This document shows, piece by piece, positions 46,538-56,267 of a stretch of DNA of 64,000 bases (positions are counted from its first letter, which is position 1; each line of letters begins with the position of its first letter). The notes beneath the pieces were generated by a model. The model was not told where the DNA came from. It ran no database searches and saw only the letters and a program-made list of their open reading frames with translations. The position numbers were made by a program, and so were the translations under genes. Source of the stretch: Actinomyces oris (GTDB lineage Bacteria > Actinomycetota > Actinomycetes > Actinomycetales > Actinomycetaceae); NCBI RefSeq assembly GCF_001937445.1, contig NZ_MSKS01000009.1, positions 128,507 through 192,506 on the forward strand. Direction: 5' to 3'.

Positions 46538-48838
46538 TCATGCTGTTCCTCCGCTCCGCTTATCTGGCCTGCGGCCGAACACCACACCAGCCGTCGAGCC
46601 AGGTACGCCGTTCGCTGGCCCGCTGTCTCCGCTCGTGGCTGCTCCCCCGCGCTCACCTGTCGCGTCGTCCGTTGCTATCTGAGCCGCGTCATCACCGGTC
46701 ATCTCACCGTTCTGCCCGATTCGCGCGAGCAGGGCGGCCTCGATCTGCGCGGCGTCCTGGCCGTAGCGCGCCTGGCTGGCGGCGCGCAGTGCCAGGGCGT
46801 CCTGGGTTGGTGGGGTTGGTGGCAGGGTCGTGGCGTGGCACCAGGGGTTCTCCCGCCCGTGGTGCATGGTGCGGGCGTAGACGCCAAAGCGCGGCAGCAG
46901 CTGGAAGTCGGCCGCCTCGAGGCCAATCGCCTGACGGGCCAGCTCGGCCGCGTCCGCCGCGCTCAGGGAGAAGATGATCTTGTTGCGCGCATTGGCATCG
47001 ATCCCCGCCTTGAGCGCTGGGGGCAGCTGCCCGCGGTACTGATGCGCCAGATGGAACGCCGCCCCCAGTGAGCGGGCCTGGGCCAGGGCGTCGGCCAGGC
47101 TGCCCGGCAGCGGCAGGTAGTCCTGTACCTCATCAATGAAGACACTGACCACGTGCCGCCGCGACGGCTCCACCGCTGCCCGGGCCAGGATGAGTGGCCA
47201 GAGCTGGCCCACCAGCAGCGACCCAAGCAGCCGAGCCGACTCCGCCCCCAGCACCCCCTTGTTGAGGCTGACCAGCACAATGCGCCGCCGCGTGAACACC
47301 TCCCCCAGGTCGAACGACGGTGCGGCCTGCCCCAGCGTGGCCCGCAGGTGCGGGCGGATCAGGAAAGGCTGCAGCCGCGTCAGCACCGGCCCAACCCACT
47401 GCTGTCGCTGCGCCTCACTGAGTGCCTCATAGGCCGCCCAGAACTGCCCCGTCCCCAGCGGATCCGCCCCCGAGGCCGCAATGAGCCGCTGACGGTAGGC
47501 CGCGTTGGTCAGCAAGAGGGGTAGATCGACCAGCGTCGCCCCGGGCGTGCGCGCGAGCGTCACCAGCGCACTGGTGAGCACCTGCTCCACCCGCACACCC
47601 CAGGACTCAGCAAACACCCCCTTGAACGTCGCCAGCACCGTATCCGCCACCAGCTCCGGCGACGCACCACCACCTAGCACGCCACCGCCTGACGACAACG
47701 CACCGCTGCACGCTGCCTGCGCTCGGGCCAGCGGATTGATCCCCACCGGCCGGCTACTGGTCGGGTCGATCACCACCACGTCATCGCGCCGCTGCTCAGG
47801 AATCCGCGCCAGAATGTCCGCCACCAGATCCGTCTTCGGATCAATCAGCAGCACACCCCGACCAGCATGAATATCCGCCAACGCCAGATGCGCCAAGGCG
47901 GTGGACTTACCAGCCCCCGTCGGCCCCAGCAGCACCGTGTGGTAGAGCGCATCACCAATCGAGATACCAAGGCGCTCACCAGATTGATCCGCCACCCCCG
48001 TGGCAAACGCCCGCTGCGTCTCACGCGCCTGGGGTAGCGCCAGCACCCGCGGATGAGCCGACGGCGTCGCCGGCAGCGCCCCCTCACCCACCGGCCAGCC
48101 CGCCATCGCCACAATCTCTCCGGCACCAAGCTCCAGCCCCGCCCGCCACGGCCGCCGCACCCCGTTGAGCTTGGCGGGGTGCTCCGTGCGGGCGCGCAGC
48201 CGCACCCCCGGCCCTTCCAGCAGGCGCAGCGCCCCCAGCAATCCCTGCAGCAGGACCCGCTGGCGCAGCGGCGAGGCCGCCCGCACCCCCAAGCGCAGGC
48301 ACACCGCCGCCCGATGCCGCCCCACCTGCGCCCGCATCCGCCGACCCCGCTCACCACTAAGAGACGGAATCGGTACGAGGCCGAGCAGCTCCAGCCAGCC
48401 CTGCGGCTCCACCCGCCCCAGCACCTGCGGCGAAAAGCGCCGCCCCAGCTGTAGCTGAACCACCAGCTCCTCCCCCTCAGCCGTCACCGCCAGTGCCGCC
48501 AGGACAGCTCGCACCACCGCCACCAAACGCTCCGTCGCCAGTCCCGCCCCGACCGGCCGGGCCGACACCACCACCGCTTGGCTCACCGCCCGCCGCGACA
48601 CTCCACGCGACACCCGGCAGCCCGGCACCAGCTCACGCACCACCCTCGCCAACCGCTCACCCACCCGCGAGCCCACCGCCCAGGTGGCCTACCCACCCGC
48701 AGCGCGCAGCTCCAGCACCACCCGACCCAGCGAACCATCCGCCAGAATGCGCTCCACCAGACCAACCGCCGCGTCCTGGGCGAGCGGCAGAGCAAAGCGC
48801 AGCTGATGCCACACCAGGGGCTGAGTGGGGCGGGCCAT
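46538..48838 (-). pseudogene. Conjugative coupling-protein-like ATPase (TraG/VirD4-type), interrupted by an amber codon
   Basis: The main body (from GTG at 48676, 712 residues) has an N-terminal region without strong similarity, then an ATPase with Walker A GPTGAGKST, LLIDPKTDLV, and Walker B VSVFIDEVQDYLPLP, ending in a disordered tail. It should pump DNA during transfer. The natural start is the ATG at 48838 (MARPTQPLVWHQLRF), overlapping the upstream stop by one base. It reads 49 codons before an in-frame TAG (48691-48689) and continues in the same frame (ATWAVGSRVGERLARVV). The stop therefore breaks the gene unless suppressed or bypassed by the internal GTG. Confidence 0.75.
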
Positions 48839-49305
48839 CACGGGGTGCCTCCCGGGGTAGAGAACGGAGCAGCATTCCCGTGAGGTGAGTGGTGAGCGCC
48901 GTCATGACGCTGGTGAGAACGCCGTCCAGCCAAGTAACCACTAGGCGATGCCAAGAAGGACTCATTCGCAGCGCAACGCCCCACCGAGGGGCCACCGCAG
49001 GCACTCTGGCCGCTATGAGCGCCAGCCCATGGAGCCGCAGCATCACCACTCGCAGCAGCCGACACATCGCTGGCACCAGGCTCGTTCCTCGCGCAGACCT
49101 CTGCACCTGAGGAAGCCGCTTCAACCGCTGCTGACTGCACAGCCTCATCCGTCGCCGACTGCGCAGCCTCGTCTGCCGCCATCTGCCGCGCCAAAGCCAA
49201 CACAATCCGCGCCACCGCCCGGTGATCCATGCCGCTTCGCCGCACCGGCACCAGCCGCACCCGCCGCGACGAACCAGGGCGACCACCGCCGTAGCGGGCC
49301 ATCAT
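48838..49305 (-). CDS. Hypothetical protein of the mobile element
   Basis: 155 residues. A basic, conserved-looking N-terminus (RRVRLVPVRRSGMDHRAVARIVLALARQMA) is followed by an Ala/Ser/Glu-rich low-complexity tail. This resembles small plasmid- or ICE-borne proteins next to conjugative ATPase genes in actinobacteria (my inference). ATG at 49305 has a strong AAGGAGG site and overlaps the preceding stop (ATGA). Its own stop overlaps the ATPase start (TGATG). Confidence 0.6.
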   Translation of the reverse strand: MMARYGGGRPGSSRRVRLVPVRRSGMDHRAVARIVLALARQMAADEAAQSATDEAVQSAAVEAASSGAEVCARNEPGASDVSAAASGDAAAPWAGAHSGQSACGGPSVGRCAANESFLASPSGYLAGRRSHQRHDGAHHSPHGNAAPFSTPGGTP

Positions 49306-49646
49306 GAGTGCCTCCTTACGGAGCGAGGCCGCCGCCCAGTCCGTAGCCGGTCATCGCCGGCAGGCTGAGCGCAGTGGTGGCCAGTGTCGGACTTCCTCAC
49401 CATTCCCGTCGGCTCTGCCACCAGCGCACTGCCAGCCAGGCGGCGGCGCTCACGGCGAGCAGCCCGACGAGCCAGGGCCAGCTGCTTTGCACGATGGCGA
49501 CGATCCACCTCAGCCCCATCGCGATCAGGAGCAGGCCGACGCCGCATCGCAGCAGACTGCCGGGCAAAGAACGCCTCGAATCGCTCATCATCACCATCTC
49601 CTCGAAGACTGCGAATTGGGTACTTGTCACGCCACGGCCGACTCAT
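49302..49646 (-). CDS. Arginine-rich hypothetical protein, coupled on both sides
   Basis: 114 residues, strongly basic (ARRAARRERRRLAG). No domain recognised. ATG at 49646 overlaps the methyltransferase stop by ATGA and has AGGAGG upstream, and its stop overlaps the next ATG by ATGA. This double coupling supports it as a real gene. A membrane-protein ORF is embedded in another frame at 49397-49591. Confidence 0.55.
   Translation of the reverse strand: MSRPWRDKYPIRSLRGDGDDERFEAFFARQSAAMRRRPAPDRDGAEVDRRHRAKQLALARRAARRERRRLAGSALVAEPTGMVRKSDTGHHCAQPAGDDRLRTGRRPRSVRRHS
49397..49591 (-). CDS. Small two-helix membrane protein, embedded ORF
   Basis: 64 residues from the ATG at 49591 (MMSDSRRSL), with GAGGAG six bases upstream. 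Two clear hydrophobic helices (GVGLLLIAMGLRWIVAIV; WPWLVGLLAVSAAAWLAV) and a WWQSRREW end. It lies wholly inside the 114-residue ORF on the same strand in a different frame. Both have good start signals, so either they are a genuine overlapping pair or one is spurious. The membrane-protein composition is hard to explain as chance. Confidence 0.5.
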   Translation of the reverse strand: MMSDSRRSLPGSLLRCGVGLLLIAMGLRWIVAIVQSSWPWLVGLLAVSAAAWLAVRWWQSRREW

Positions 49647-50572
49647 TGCTCTACCTCCTCACCGTTACCGTCAGCACTGTCATCTCTGGCGTCACCACGG
49701 GACGCACCAGCCATCGCCGTCTGTGCCGGTTCTGTCCGCTCCGTTGCCGTGGTCGTTGTCTCGGCCTCTGCCTCCTGCGCCCGCTCGCTATACCGCGGCA
49801 CGGCAAAGCCGGGGATACGGATGTCGGAGTCCACTTGGTCGCCCCACACCGCCCAGGGCTGGTTCGACTCTGGCCGACGGCGGGCAAACAGCTCCAGGTA
49901 CGGCCCGGGGCTGACCCGCTCGATAATGGCGAACTGCTCAGCCGGCTTGCGCGAGTGCTCGGTGACGGGGGCGTTGAACCAGGTCGGCTGGGAGCGCGAA
50001 CCCAGTGGCGCTCTCCCCCGGGTGCAGAACAGCAGCTGCTCGGTAGCGTTACGCAGCTGGTAGCGACCACCCAGGCCAAGGCGGAACTTCACCCAGGTCA
50101 GTGGGCTGCGCACCGTGAAGCCCCAGGCCTCAGCTACCTCATACGCCTTCGGCAAGAGCGCGTTGGTCGTCCACAGCCACAGATGGGCATCGCGGGCCGC
50201 CAAAGCTCCCACCGGCAAAGCCTTGATCCGCGCCAGGCTCATCGTCCGGTAGTGCTTCTCACCGCCCTGAAGGGGCCAGGGCGGATCGACCAGGATGGTG
50301 GCAAAGCCACCAGGCGGCAGGCCGGAGATGGTGGGCGATGAGCCAGCGCCCTCAGTCGGCACACCGGCTTTCCCGCCGCAACCGGCGGCCTTGCCTGCAC
50401 TGTCTTGGCTAAGCACCGCAGCACTGGTGGCAGCTCCAGCGCTCACCGCGTCGCTAGGTCGCGGCACGCCAGCAGCTGGTCTCACGGCTGCGCCCGCCTG
50501 CCTGGCCACCGCACTGTGCCGAGAGGCTGCTCCCCCAGCGCACGCTTGTCTTGTCTGTTTCGTCTGCTGCAT
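49643..50572 (-). CDS. MT-A70-family adenine methyltransferase
   Basis: 309 residues from the ATG at 50572 (GGAGGG upstream). The S-adenosylmethionine-dependent N6-adenine methyltransferase motif DPPWPL is in FATILVDPPWPLQGG, followed by HLWLWTTNALLPKAYEVAEAWG and TEHSRKPAEQF, typical of MT-A70 proteins. An Ala-rich N-terminus and a Thr/Glu/Asp-rich tail flank the domain. It is the first gene of the element's transfer cassette, and no restriction enzyme is nearby. It may modify the element's own DNA to pass host restriction or may regulate transfer (inference). Confidence 0.85.
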   Translation of the reverse strand: MQQTKQTRQACAGGAASRHSAVARQAGAAVRPAAGVPRPSDAVSAGAATSAAVLSQDSAGKAAGCGGKAGVPTEGAGSSPTISGLPPGGFATILVDPPWPLQGGEKHYRTMSLARIKALPVGALAARDAHLWLWTTNALLPKAYEVAEAWGFTVRSPLTWVKFRLGLGGRYQLRNATEQLLFCTRGRAPLGSRSQPTWFNAPVTEHSRKPAEQFAIIERVSPGPYLELFARRRPESNQPWAVWGDQVDSDIRIPGFAVPRYSERAQEAEAETTTTATERTEPAQTAMAGASRGDARDDSADGNGEEVEQ

Positions 50573-51119
50573 GTCGTCCCTCCTTTTTTGTTCATACGTG
50601 CTAGTTGCTCCGGGCGAGCCAGCTGCCATCTTTTCGCACATTGACAGCAAGTTGCCCTTATCCCATACATTCCACGAACACTCGCGTGTTGCAAGGCTTC
50701 CCAATTCAGATTGCGAAGCGACGCGACACACCCCGTTCTTGAGCCGTTTCTGTGGTGCTACCCCAGGAAACAAAATGGACACACGCGCCACTTAGTGGCC
50801 ACGAAAGTCGGTGCTGTAGTTTTTGCAACAAGTGGGCGAAATGACGTGGCATGTGGGTGAGGATTGCTGACGATTGCTCACGGCTGCCGCACGTTCCAGC
50901 CCCGCCAACGCGACCAGCCAGAGCGACCTGCGGACGTTTTGTCGTGCCGCGCACTCAGTCCGGCAGGCGGCTAGCACAGGCCGCCAGAGCCCGCTCAATT
51001 CCAGCGCTCACGGCTGCCGCTCGTCCGACCGAACCGGTCGCTGCTGCGCGCACCGCCTAGGACGCGGCCGCGGCGGGCGACGTGAGGGCGAGTGAGCCGG
51101 CCAGGTAGGACGGGCCGTA
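50573..51119. other. Intergenic region upstream of the transfer cassette
   Basis: About 550 bp with no convincing gene. It contains a short inverted repeat AACAC-TCGC-GTGTT (50677-50690), about 105 bases upstream of the methyltransferase ATG, that could be an operator. The mobile element should have its promoter here and perhaps its distal end; I could not find a second copy of the tRNA 3' sequence to mark an attachment site. Confidence 0.3.
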
Positions 51120-52254
51120 CCCTCTGCCGTGGGGTGGGTCTCTTAGTGTGGTGGCAATTCCTGCGGGGCTTCCCTGGCCGGTGTAGCTGCCTGAGAACAC
51201 AGGGAGGCATCGTGGGACCCGGATTCTCGACCAAGATTCACCAGGAGTGCTCCCACGATGCCCAGTGACCAGTCTGCCGTGTCCGTCCTGATTCAGGAAG
51301 TCCTGTCCGACCCGGACCTGGCGCATGATGACGTCTTCCGTCGTCTGCTTCAGGCCGGCTTGCAGGACCTGATCGACGCCGAGGCCACCGCCGCGATCGG
51401 CGCAGGCCCCTATGAGCGCTCCAGTGAGCGCTCCAACCGACGAAACGGCAAGCGATCCAAGAAGCTGGCCACCACTGCCGGGGAGGTGGACCTGGCCATC
51501 CCCAAGCTGCGGCAGGGGTCGTTCTTCCCGTCCCTGCTCTGCCCACGCAAACGGGTCGACAAGGCCCTGTACGCCGTGATCTGCTCAGCCTGGATCGAAG
51601 GGGTCTCGACCCGCAAGGTCGACGACCTGGTCAAGGCCCTGGGCAACGAGTCCGGTATCTCCAGATCCACCGTCTCAAGGATCTGCAAGGACATCGACGA
51701 GGCAGTGGGCGAGTTCCTCACCCGCCCGTTGGACCACACCTGGTTCCCCTACGTGTTCGTCGACGCCACCTACGTGGATGTCAGGGTCAACCACCGAGTG
51801 GTCTCTCAGGCCCTGGTGGTCGCCACCGGGGTCTCGGCTCAAGGACGTCGGGAGATCCTGGGCATGGCGGTCGGCGACGCTGAGACCACCGACTTTTGGA
51901 CCTCCTTCCTGCGCTCCCTGCGCGAGCGGGGACTGAGGGTCGCCACCGACCAGGACCCCGAGGGCGTCGTGCTGGTCACCAGTGACGCCCACCCAGGTAT
52001 CCGGGCCGCGGCCCGAGGCGATCCTGCCCGGCGCCGCCTGGCAGCGGTGCCGGGTCCACTTCGCCCGCAACATCACCTCCAGGCTCGGCTCGGCCCGCTC
52101 CAAGCCCGTGAACGCCCTGATTTCCACGATCTTCGCTCAGACCAGCCGGCAGGCCGTCACCGCCCAGTACCAGCACGTCATCGACTCCCTACGCCCCTCC
52201 TTCCCGCAAGTCGCCGACATGCTCACCGAGGCCCACCTGACTCATGACGCTTAG
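51120..52254 (+). mobile_element. IS256-family element, frameshifted and 3'-truncated
   Basis: Mutator-type transposase starting at the ATG at 51258. The DDE domain begins normally (YERSSERSNRRNGKRSKKL; RKVDDLVKALG; FVDATYVDVRVNHRVVS with the first Asp; LVTSDAHPGIR with the second Asp). Near 52005-52020 the frame shifts: GIRAA continues in the next frame as EAILPGAAWQRCRVHFARN. It stops at 52254 after DMLTEAHLTHDA, about 90 residues short of the usual 400. The cut coincides with the start of the IS1634-type element, whose insertion removed the end. The left boundary (about 51120) is a guess from the start of non-coding IS-like sequence. Confidence 0.8.
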
Positions 52255-53886
52255 TGTGCCGGGGGTGGGGTGCTCAGGGCAGTGAGGATGTTGTTGGCGG
52301 CGTCGGTCAGACGCGGTGCGGCTGCGAGGTGGTGGCCGTTGAGGTTGATGGTGACGTCTTGGAGGGGTTTGAGGGCGCGGATGACGCGTTTGATGCTGAT
52401 ACCGGTGGTGTCCTGGAGGTAGCGGGCTACGGCCAGGGAGGCCATCACCACGGTCAGGTGGGCCTCGATGGCGTCATGGGTGTGGTGGAAGACCGGGCGG
52501 GCTCTCAGGTCGTGCTTGCTCATCCGGAATGACTGCTCGACGTGCCACAGCTCGTGATACGAAGAGACGACCTCACCAGCGTCCATCAGATGCGAGGGAA
52601 TGTTGGTGACGTAGCCCTTGAGCCCCACCAGGGACCGGGCTCTGGCGATGGAGGCCTCATCAAGGACCTGATCGCCTTGATGGACGGTGACGAACCGCGT
52701 GCCCTTGGGACGCTTCTCGCCGGCGATGACGGCCCTGGCGCGATTGGCCTGAGCGGTGAGGGTCTGGTTGTCCCGGGCCGCACGGCGCTTGGAGTAGACC
52801 CATACCGCCCGCCACGAACCCGGATGGGTGACCGGGTCCCACACCGGCTCGGCCTTGCGGCTCTTGTCCCGCTCACTCCGCGAGCCCCGCTTGGGGGTGA
52901 TGGTGTCGATGACCTGACCTTCGGTAAAGGCGTCGCCTTCCCAGTGGAAGTGCGCCTCCAGGTCGCCCGGGGCCCGGGTGGTGCGGGCGCCGACGATGAA
53001 CCGCAGCCGAGCCTCGTCCAGGGCCGTCAGGTTGGCCGCCGAGAGCATGCCGGCGTCAGCGACAATGACGAGCTCCTCGATACTGTGGGCGGCCTGGAAG
53101 GCCTCCACGATGGGGATGATCGTGGTGGTCTCAGCCTTGTTTCCCTCCCAGCAGCCGACCTGGAGAGGAAAGCCGGCCCGGTCGACCAGCAGGCCCACGA
53201 TGACCTGGGGGTCGACCCTCCGCTCCTTGGAGTAGCCGACCTTGCGCAGGTCGTCCTCACGCTCGGCCTCGAAGTAGAGCGTGGTGACGTCGTACAGGCA
53301 CAGGGCCAGGCCCCCACTGGCGGTGACGTGCTCGAACAGGGCCTGAGAGAGCGCCTGGCGGTAGCCCCGCTCCTGGGCTCGGGCCAGGGAGCGGAACAGG
53401 GTCCGCACGCTGACCGGCTCCAGGCCCAGGTCACCTAGCACGCGGGGCACCTGGGCCTTGGATGTCGGCTCGATCAGACGCGCCAGAACCATCTGCTCAA
53501 ACGCCCGATCACCCCCAGTAGCATCCCCCAGGCCCAGGCAGTTATACGACCCGTGCAGGACGTCCCACAGCAGGCCCGAGCGCTTGGACTCCACCACCGC
53601 GTCAGTGCCGACCGGGGCTGAGGCCGTGAGGAGTCCCGAAACCGCCGGTGGCGTGGGAGTCAGCTCCAGGGCCAGCTGGTCCGGGGCAATGCGGTGCCGG
53701 CCGATCTCCATCAGAGCAGCCAGCTCGGCCTCAGTGTGGGCCGATCCCAGGTGCTCGATCACCTTGTCCCGGCGCCCTTCCTTGACCGCGATCTGCACCG
53801 CCATCGCCCCCGAGGCTGTTTTGACCTTACGCAGAAACGGGCTCACCTCCACGACCCTACCGGCCCCTTAGTGTGCCAGCACACCC
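52251..53886 (-). mobile_element. IS1634-family insertion sequence
   Basis: One intact transposase, 53852-52251, 533 residues, IS4-superfamily DDE type: GGLALCLYDVTTLYFEAE (first Asp), VGLLVDRAGFPLQVGCWEGN, ELVIVADAGMLSAANL (second Asp), and YHELWHVEQSFRMSKHDLRARP (Glu-containing YREK-like motif). The ends share a short imperfect inverted repeat of the GTGTGC(C/T)GG type at about 52255 and 53886. The exact limits are uncertain and I see no certain target duplication. It truncates the IS256-type element and could be active. Confidence 0.85.
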
Positions 53887-54043
53887 ACAACCACCACGCG
53901 ATATTAACGAAAAACCCACCTCAAAACCCAGACCCCACCAAAGTGTCACGAGTCAGGTTATATATCTCCTTACGTTTCGCCAACGTCGGTCACATTGCGG
54001 ATTAAATAATACTGAGAGCTGAAAAGACTACATAGATCAAGTC

Positions 54044-55432
54044 CTATTCGTTCGCCAGAGTATGTCCAATCGGAGCACTGTACGCCTTTTTAACTGGTGC
54101 CAAAAGAACGATAGATAATGAGATAAACGAAACGCTAGCTACAACCATCAGTGGGCCGATAGCTGGATCCGGCAGGAAGCCTAGGCCCGCCTTATAGAAA
54201 AATAGTGCTTCTCCTACTGCGGTCACAATGAGAGGTACGCTCGACAGCAATAAGGCGGTGCAGGTGTATAGTAAAGACTCAATAACTGCTTGACTCCGGA
54301 TTTGCTTGATGGTACTTCCTCCACACCGAAGGATGGCAAACTCTCGCTGTCGGGAACGAGAAGTCATAGCCACCACGGCGATAGCTCCTAAAAGCGCCAT
54401 CAAACCGAGAATAGCAATCATAACGAGAGTATCGAGTTGATTGATCTTATTGGGAAGGTGAGCTGATACCACTACAGATTCTGTAGTGTACAAATTGGTC
54501 ATTAAAGCGGCGGTAAATGAGAATCCTAATCCAAGTAATGCCACAGCGCTACCAGACAGCGATGCGCGCCAGCTCGTTGAGCGACGGGCGACAAGCCATG
54601 GTCCACCAAGATGCGCCAATGGTGACGACCAAACTTTTAATAGACCCGGCACGAGAGCCGGAGCAATAATAACAGACAGAATAGAGATCAATATGGCTGC
54701 AAGCATTGCTTGACCACCGCCAGCGGGTAATCCATCGTCTATCTTCCGTGGTTGACTGGTGAACGCCAGGAATAGCTGGCCTGCGCAGATCAGACTCCAT
54801 AACGCGCCCAGACCCCATCGAGTTAGACTCATACGACGAATAGAGAGACTCATTTCGCGAATAGCTTCAGTAGCTGGAACTTTAACAGCTGTTCTTGCTG
54901 GCCCGAAAGCTCCCAGAACAGCGATTCCTACTACCGAAACGGCTGTAAAAAGAATCGTGGTCGGTGTTTGAATCACTTCGATGGCGCCCATTTTTTCGGA
55001 CGCTATACGGGTGAGGATCGAAGAAAAAGTTTGATCAACTAGGATCCCCACTAGTATACCGGGAATGCACGACACTAAACCTAGTGTCGCTATAGTCATA
55101 ATGACGCTCAAGAACACTTGCCGTGGTACGGCTCCCGCTAATCGCCAGCGAGCCCAATTCGTGCGTAGTGCCTGTACGCATGATTGTCCGACAACGGCAA
55201 CCACTGGGATAGCAACTAATGCCGAATAAATGTAGATCGATAGTCCACTCATTTCAAGTTCCGCCGGACTAACCCCAGATGCTCTAGCAGTAGCTACTAC
55301 TTCAGGCCTGATGACTGAAAATCTATGGGCTAGACACACATTTACTAATGTTGCAGCGAAAGCTAACACTAACACTGTACCAGACCATGATTTCCATTGA
55401 GATAGCAAGGAGCGCAATATGTACCGTGTCAT
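54044..55432 (-). CDS. FtsX-type ABC transporter permease
   Basis: 462 residues, AT-richer than everything around it. There are about eight hydrophobic helices in two blocks with FtsX-like halves (MAILGLMALLGAIAVVAMTSRSRQREFAILR; helices near 90-200). The family's large extracytoplasmic domain is reduced. ATG at 55432 follows GAGGGAG and lies four bases after the ATPase stop. With that gene it forms a MacB/LolCD-like exporter or an antimicrobial-peptide resistance pump; the substrate is unknown. Its base composition and IS neighbours point to horizontal transfer. Confidence 0.82.
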   Translation of the reverse strand: MTRYILRSLLSQWKSWSGTVLVLAFAATLVNVCLAHRFSVIRPEVVATARASGVSPAELEMSGLSIYIYSALVAIPVVAVVGQSCVQALRTNWARWRLAGAVPRQVFLSVIMTIATLGLVSCIPGILVGILVDQTFSSILTRIASEKMGAIEVIQTPTTILFTAVSVVGIAVLGAFGPARTAVKVPATEAIREMSLSIRRMSLTRWGLGALWSLICAGQLFLAFTSQPRKIDDGLPAGGGQAMLAAILISILSVIIAPALVPGLLKVWSSPLAHLGGPWLVARRSTSWRASLSGSAVALLGLGFSFTAALMTNLYTTESVVVSAHLPNKINQLDTLVMIAILGLMALLGAIAVVAMTSRSRQREFAILRCGGSTIKQIRSQAVIESLLYTCTALLLSSVPLIVTAVGEALFFYKAGLGFLPDPAIGPLMVVASVSFISLSIVLLAPVKKAYSAPIGHTLANE

Positions 55433-55436
55433 AATT

Positions 55437-56174
55437 CTATTCTCCCTCAACAGCGTTATTCATTATCGAGAGTAGAATCTCCGAACTAATTCCACTGTCT
55501 AAGCGACTAATGATATGTCCGTCACGCAGAATCATTACTGAGTCAGCCAAGGAAGCGGCATTCAAATCGTGAGTGACCAACACAACTGTGACGCCATCGT
55601 CGGCTAAGCGGCGAAGTTCGTAGAGAACGACAGAAGCGGATCTAGTATCTAATGCGCCCGTTGGTTCGTCGGCAAATACGATAGCCGGGCGCCTGTAAAG
55701 AATTCTACCTAAAGCTACTCGCTGCTGCTCACCCCCCGACAACGTACTAGTCAACGAATTGGTTCGTGATTCTAATCTCAGTCTAGAAAGCACTTCTTCT
55801 AGACGTCTTTGATCAGAACGCCGCCCTGCTAACGTATCCGATATGGCAATATTCTCACGCACGCTCAGGTATGGGACTAAGTTGTAGGATTGAAAAACAA
55901 AACCAACCTTGTCTCGATACAACTTTGCGATTTTCGCGGGCGACAGAGCATTGAGGTCCCTTCCCATCAGCGTAACTTGGCCTGAGGTGGCTGATTCTAG
56001 TCCTGCCAGGCATAATAATGCTGTTGATTTCCCTGATCCGCTCGGCCCGACCATACTCGTCATTCTTCCTTGCTCAATTGAGCAGGATATGCCGTGTAGA
56101 ACTTCAACAGAAGTCGCATCTGGAACTGGAAATGACTTGCGCAGATTGTGTGCTGAAACAGCTATACCTGTCAT
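55437..56174 (-). CDS. ABC transporter ATP-binding protein (MacB/LolD type)
   Basis: 245 residues with intact Walker [11 protein letters not shown]-loop FVFQSYNLVPYLSV, signature LSGGEQQRVALGR, Walker B AIVFADEPTGALD and switch LVTHDLN. DEPTGALD is typical of the LolD/MacB/BceA exporters. The ATG at 56174 is chosen because AAGGAG lies seven bases upstream and because the promoter at 56239-56267 would start transcription downstream of the alternative ATG at 56240. It pairs with the FtsX permease. AT-rich, presumably acquired. Confidence 0.9.
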   Translation of the reverse strand: MTGIAVSAHNLRKSFPVPDATSVEVLHGISCSIEQGRMTSMVGPSGSGKSTALLCLAGLESATSGQVTLMGRDLNALSPAKIAKLYRDKVGFVFQSYNLVPYLSVRENIAISDTLAGRRSDQRRLEEVLSRLRLESRTNSLTSTLSGGEQQRVALGRILYRRPAIVFADEPTGALDTRSASVVLYELRRLADDGVTVVLVTHDLNAASLADSVMILRDGHIISRLDSGISSEILLSIMNNAVEGE

Positions 56175-56238
56175 CCTGACACTCCTTGGATGCTTGTTTG
56201 ATTTCGATACATGACATCTTTTCTCGCCTGTGTTGGCC

Positions 56239-56267
56239 ATTATAACAGTTTGAGCATGAGTTGTCTA
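56239..56267 (-). promoter_or_regulatory. Sigma70-type promoter of the AT-rich ABC operon
   Basis: On the minus strand TAGACA, a 17-base spacer and TATAAT. The predicted transcription start is near 56232, giving a leader of about 58 bases. The match to consensus is far better than at the high-GC genes here, consistent with foreign origin. Confidence 0.65.

Noticed and set aside
45948-46541. 197-codon frame beginning with ATGA at the ATPase stop
   Set aside because: The start overlap is attractive, but the second half is antisense-like and overlaps the replication-relaxation gene in another frame. The shorter 46319-46519 frame has a better ribosome-binding site and composition.
48657-49286. 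209-codon frame overlapping the 155-residue gene and the ATPase start
   Set aside because: Trp/Cys/Arg-rich product with no start signal; the ATGA-coupled frames explain the region.
49304-50341. 345-codon plus-strand frame across the methyltransferase
   Set aside because: Antisense to the MT-A70 gene with its DPPW motif; no ribosome-binding site.
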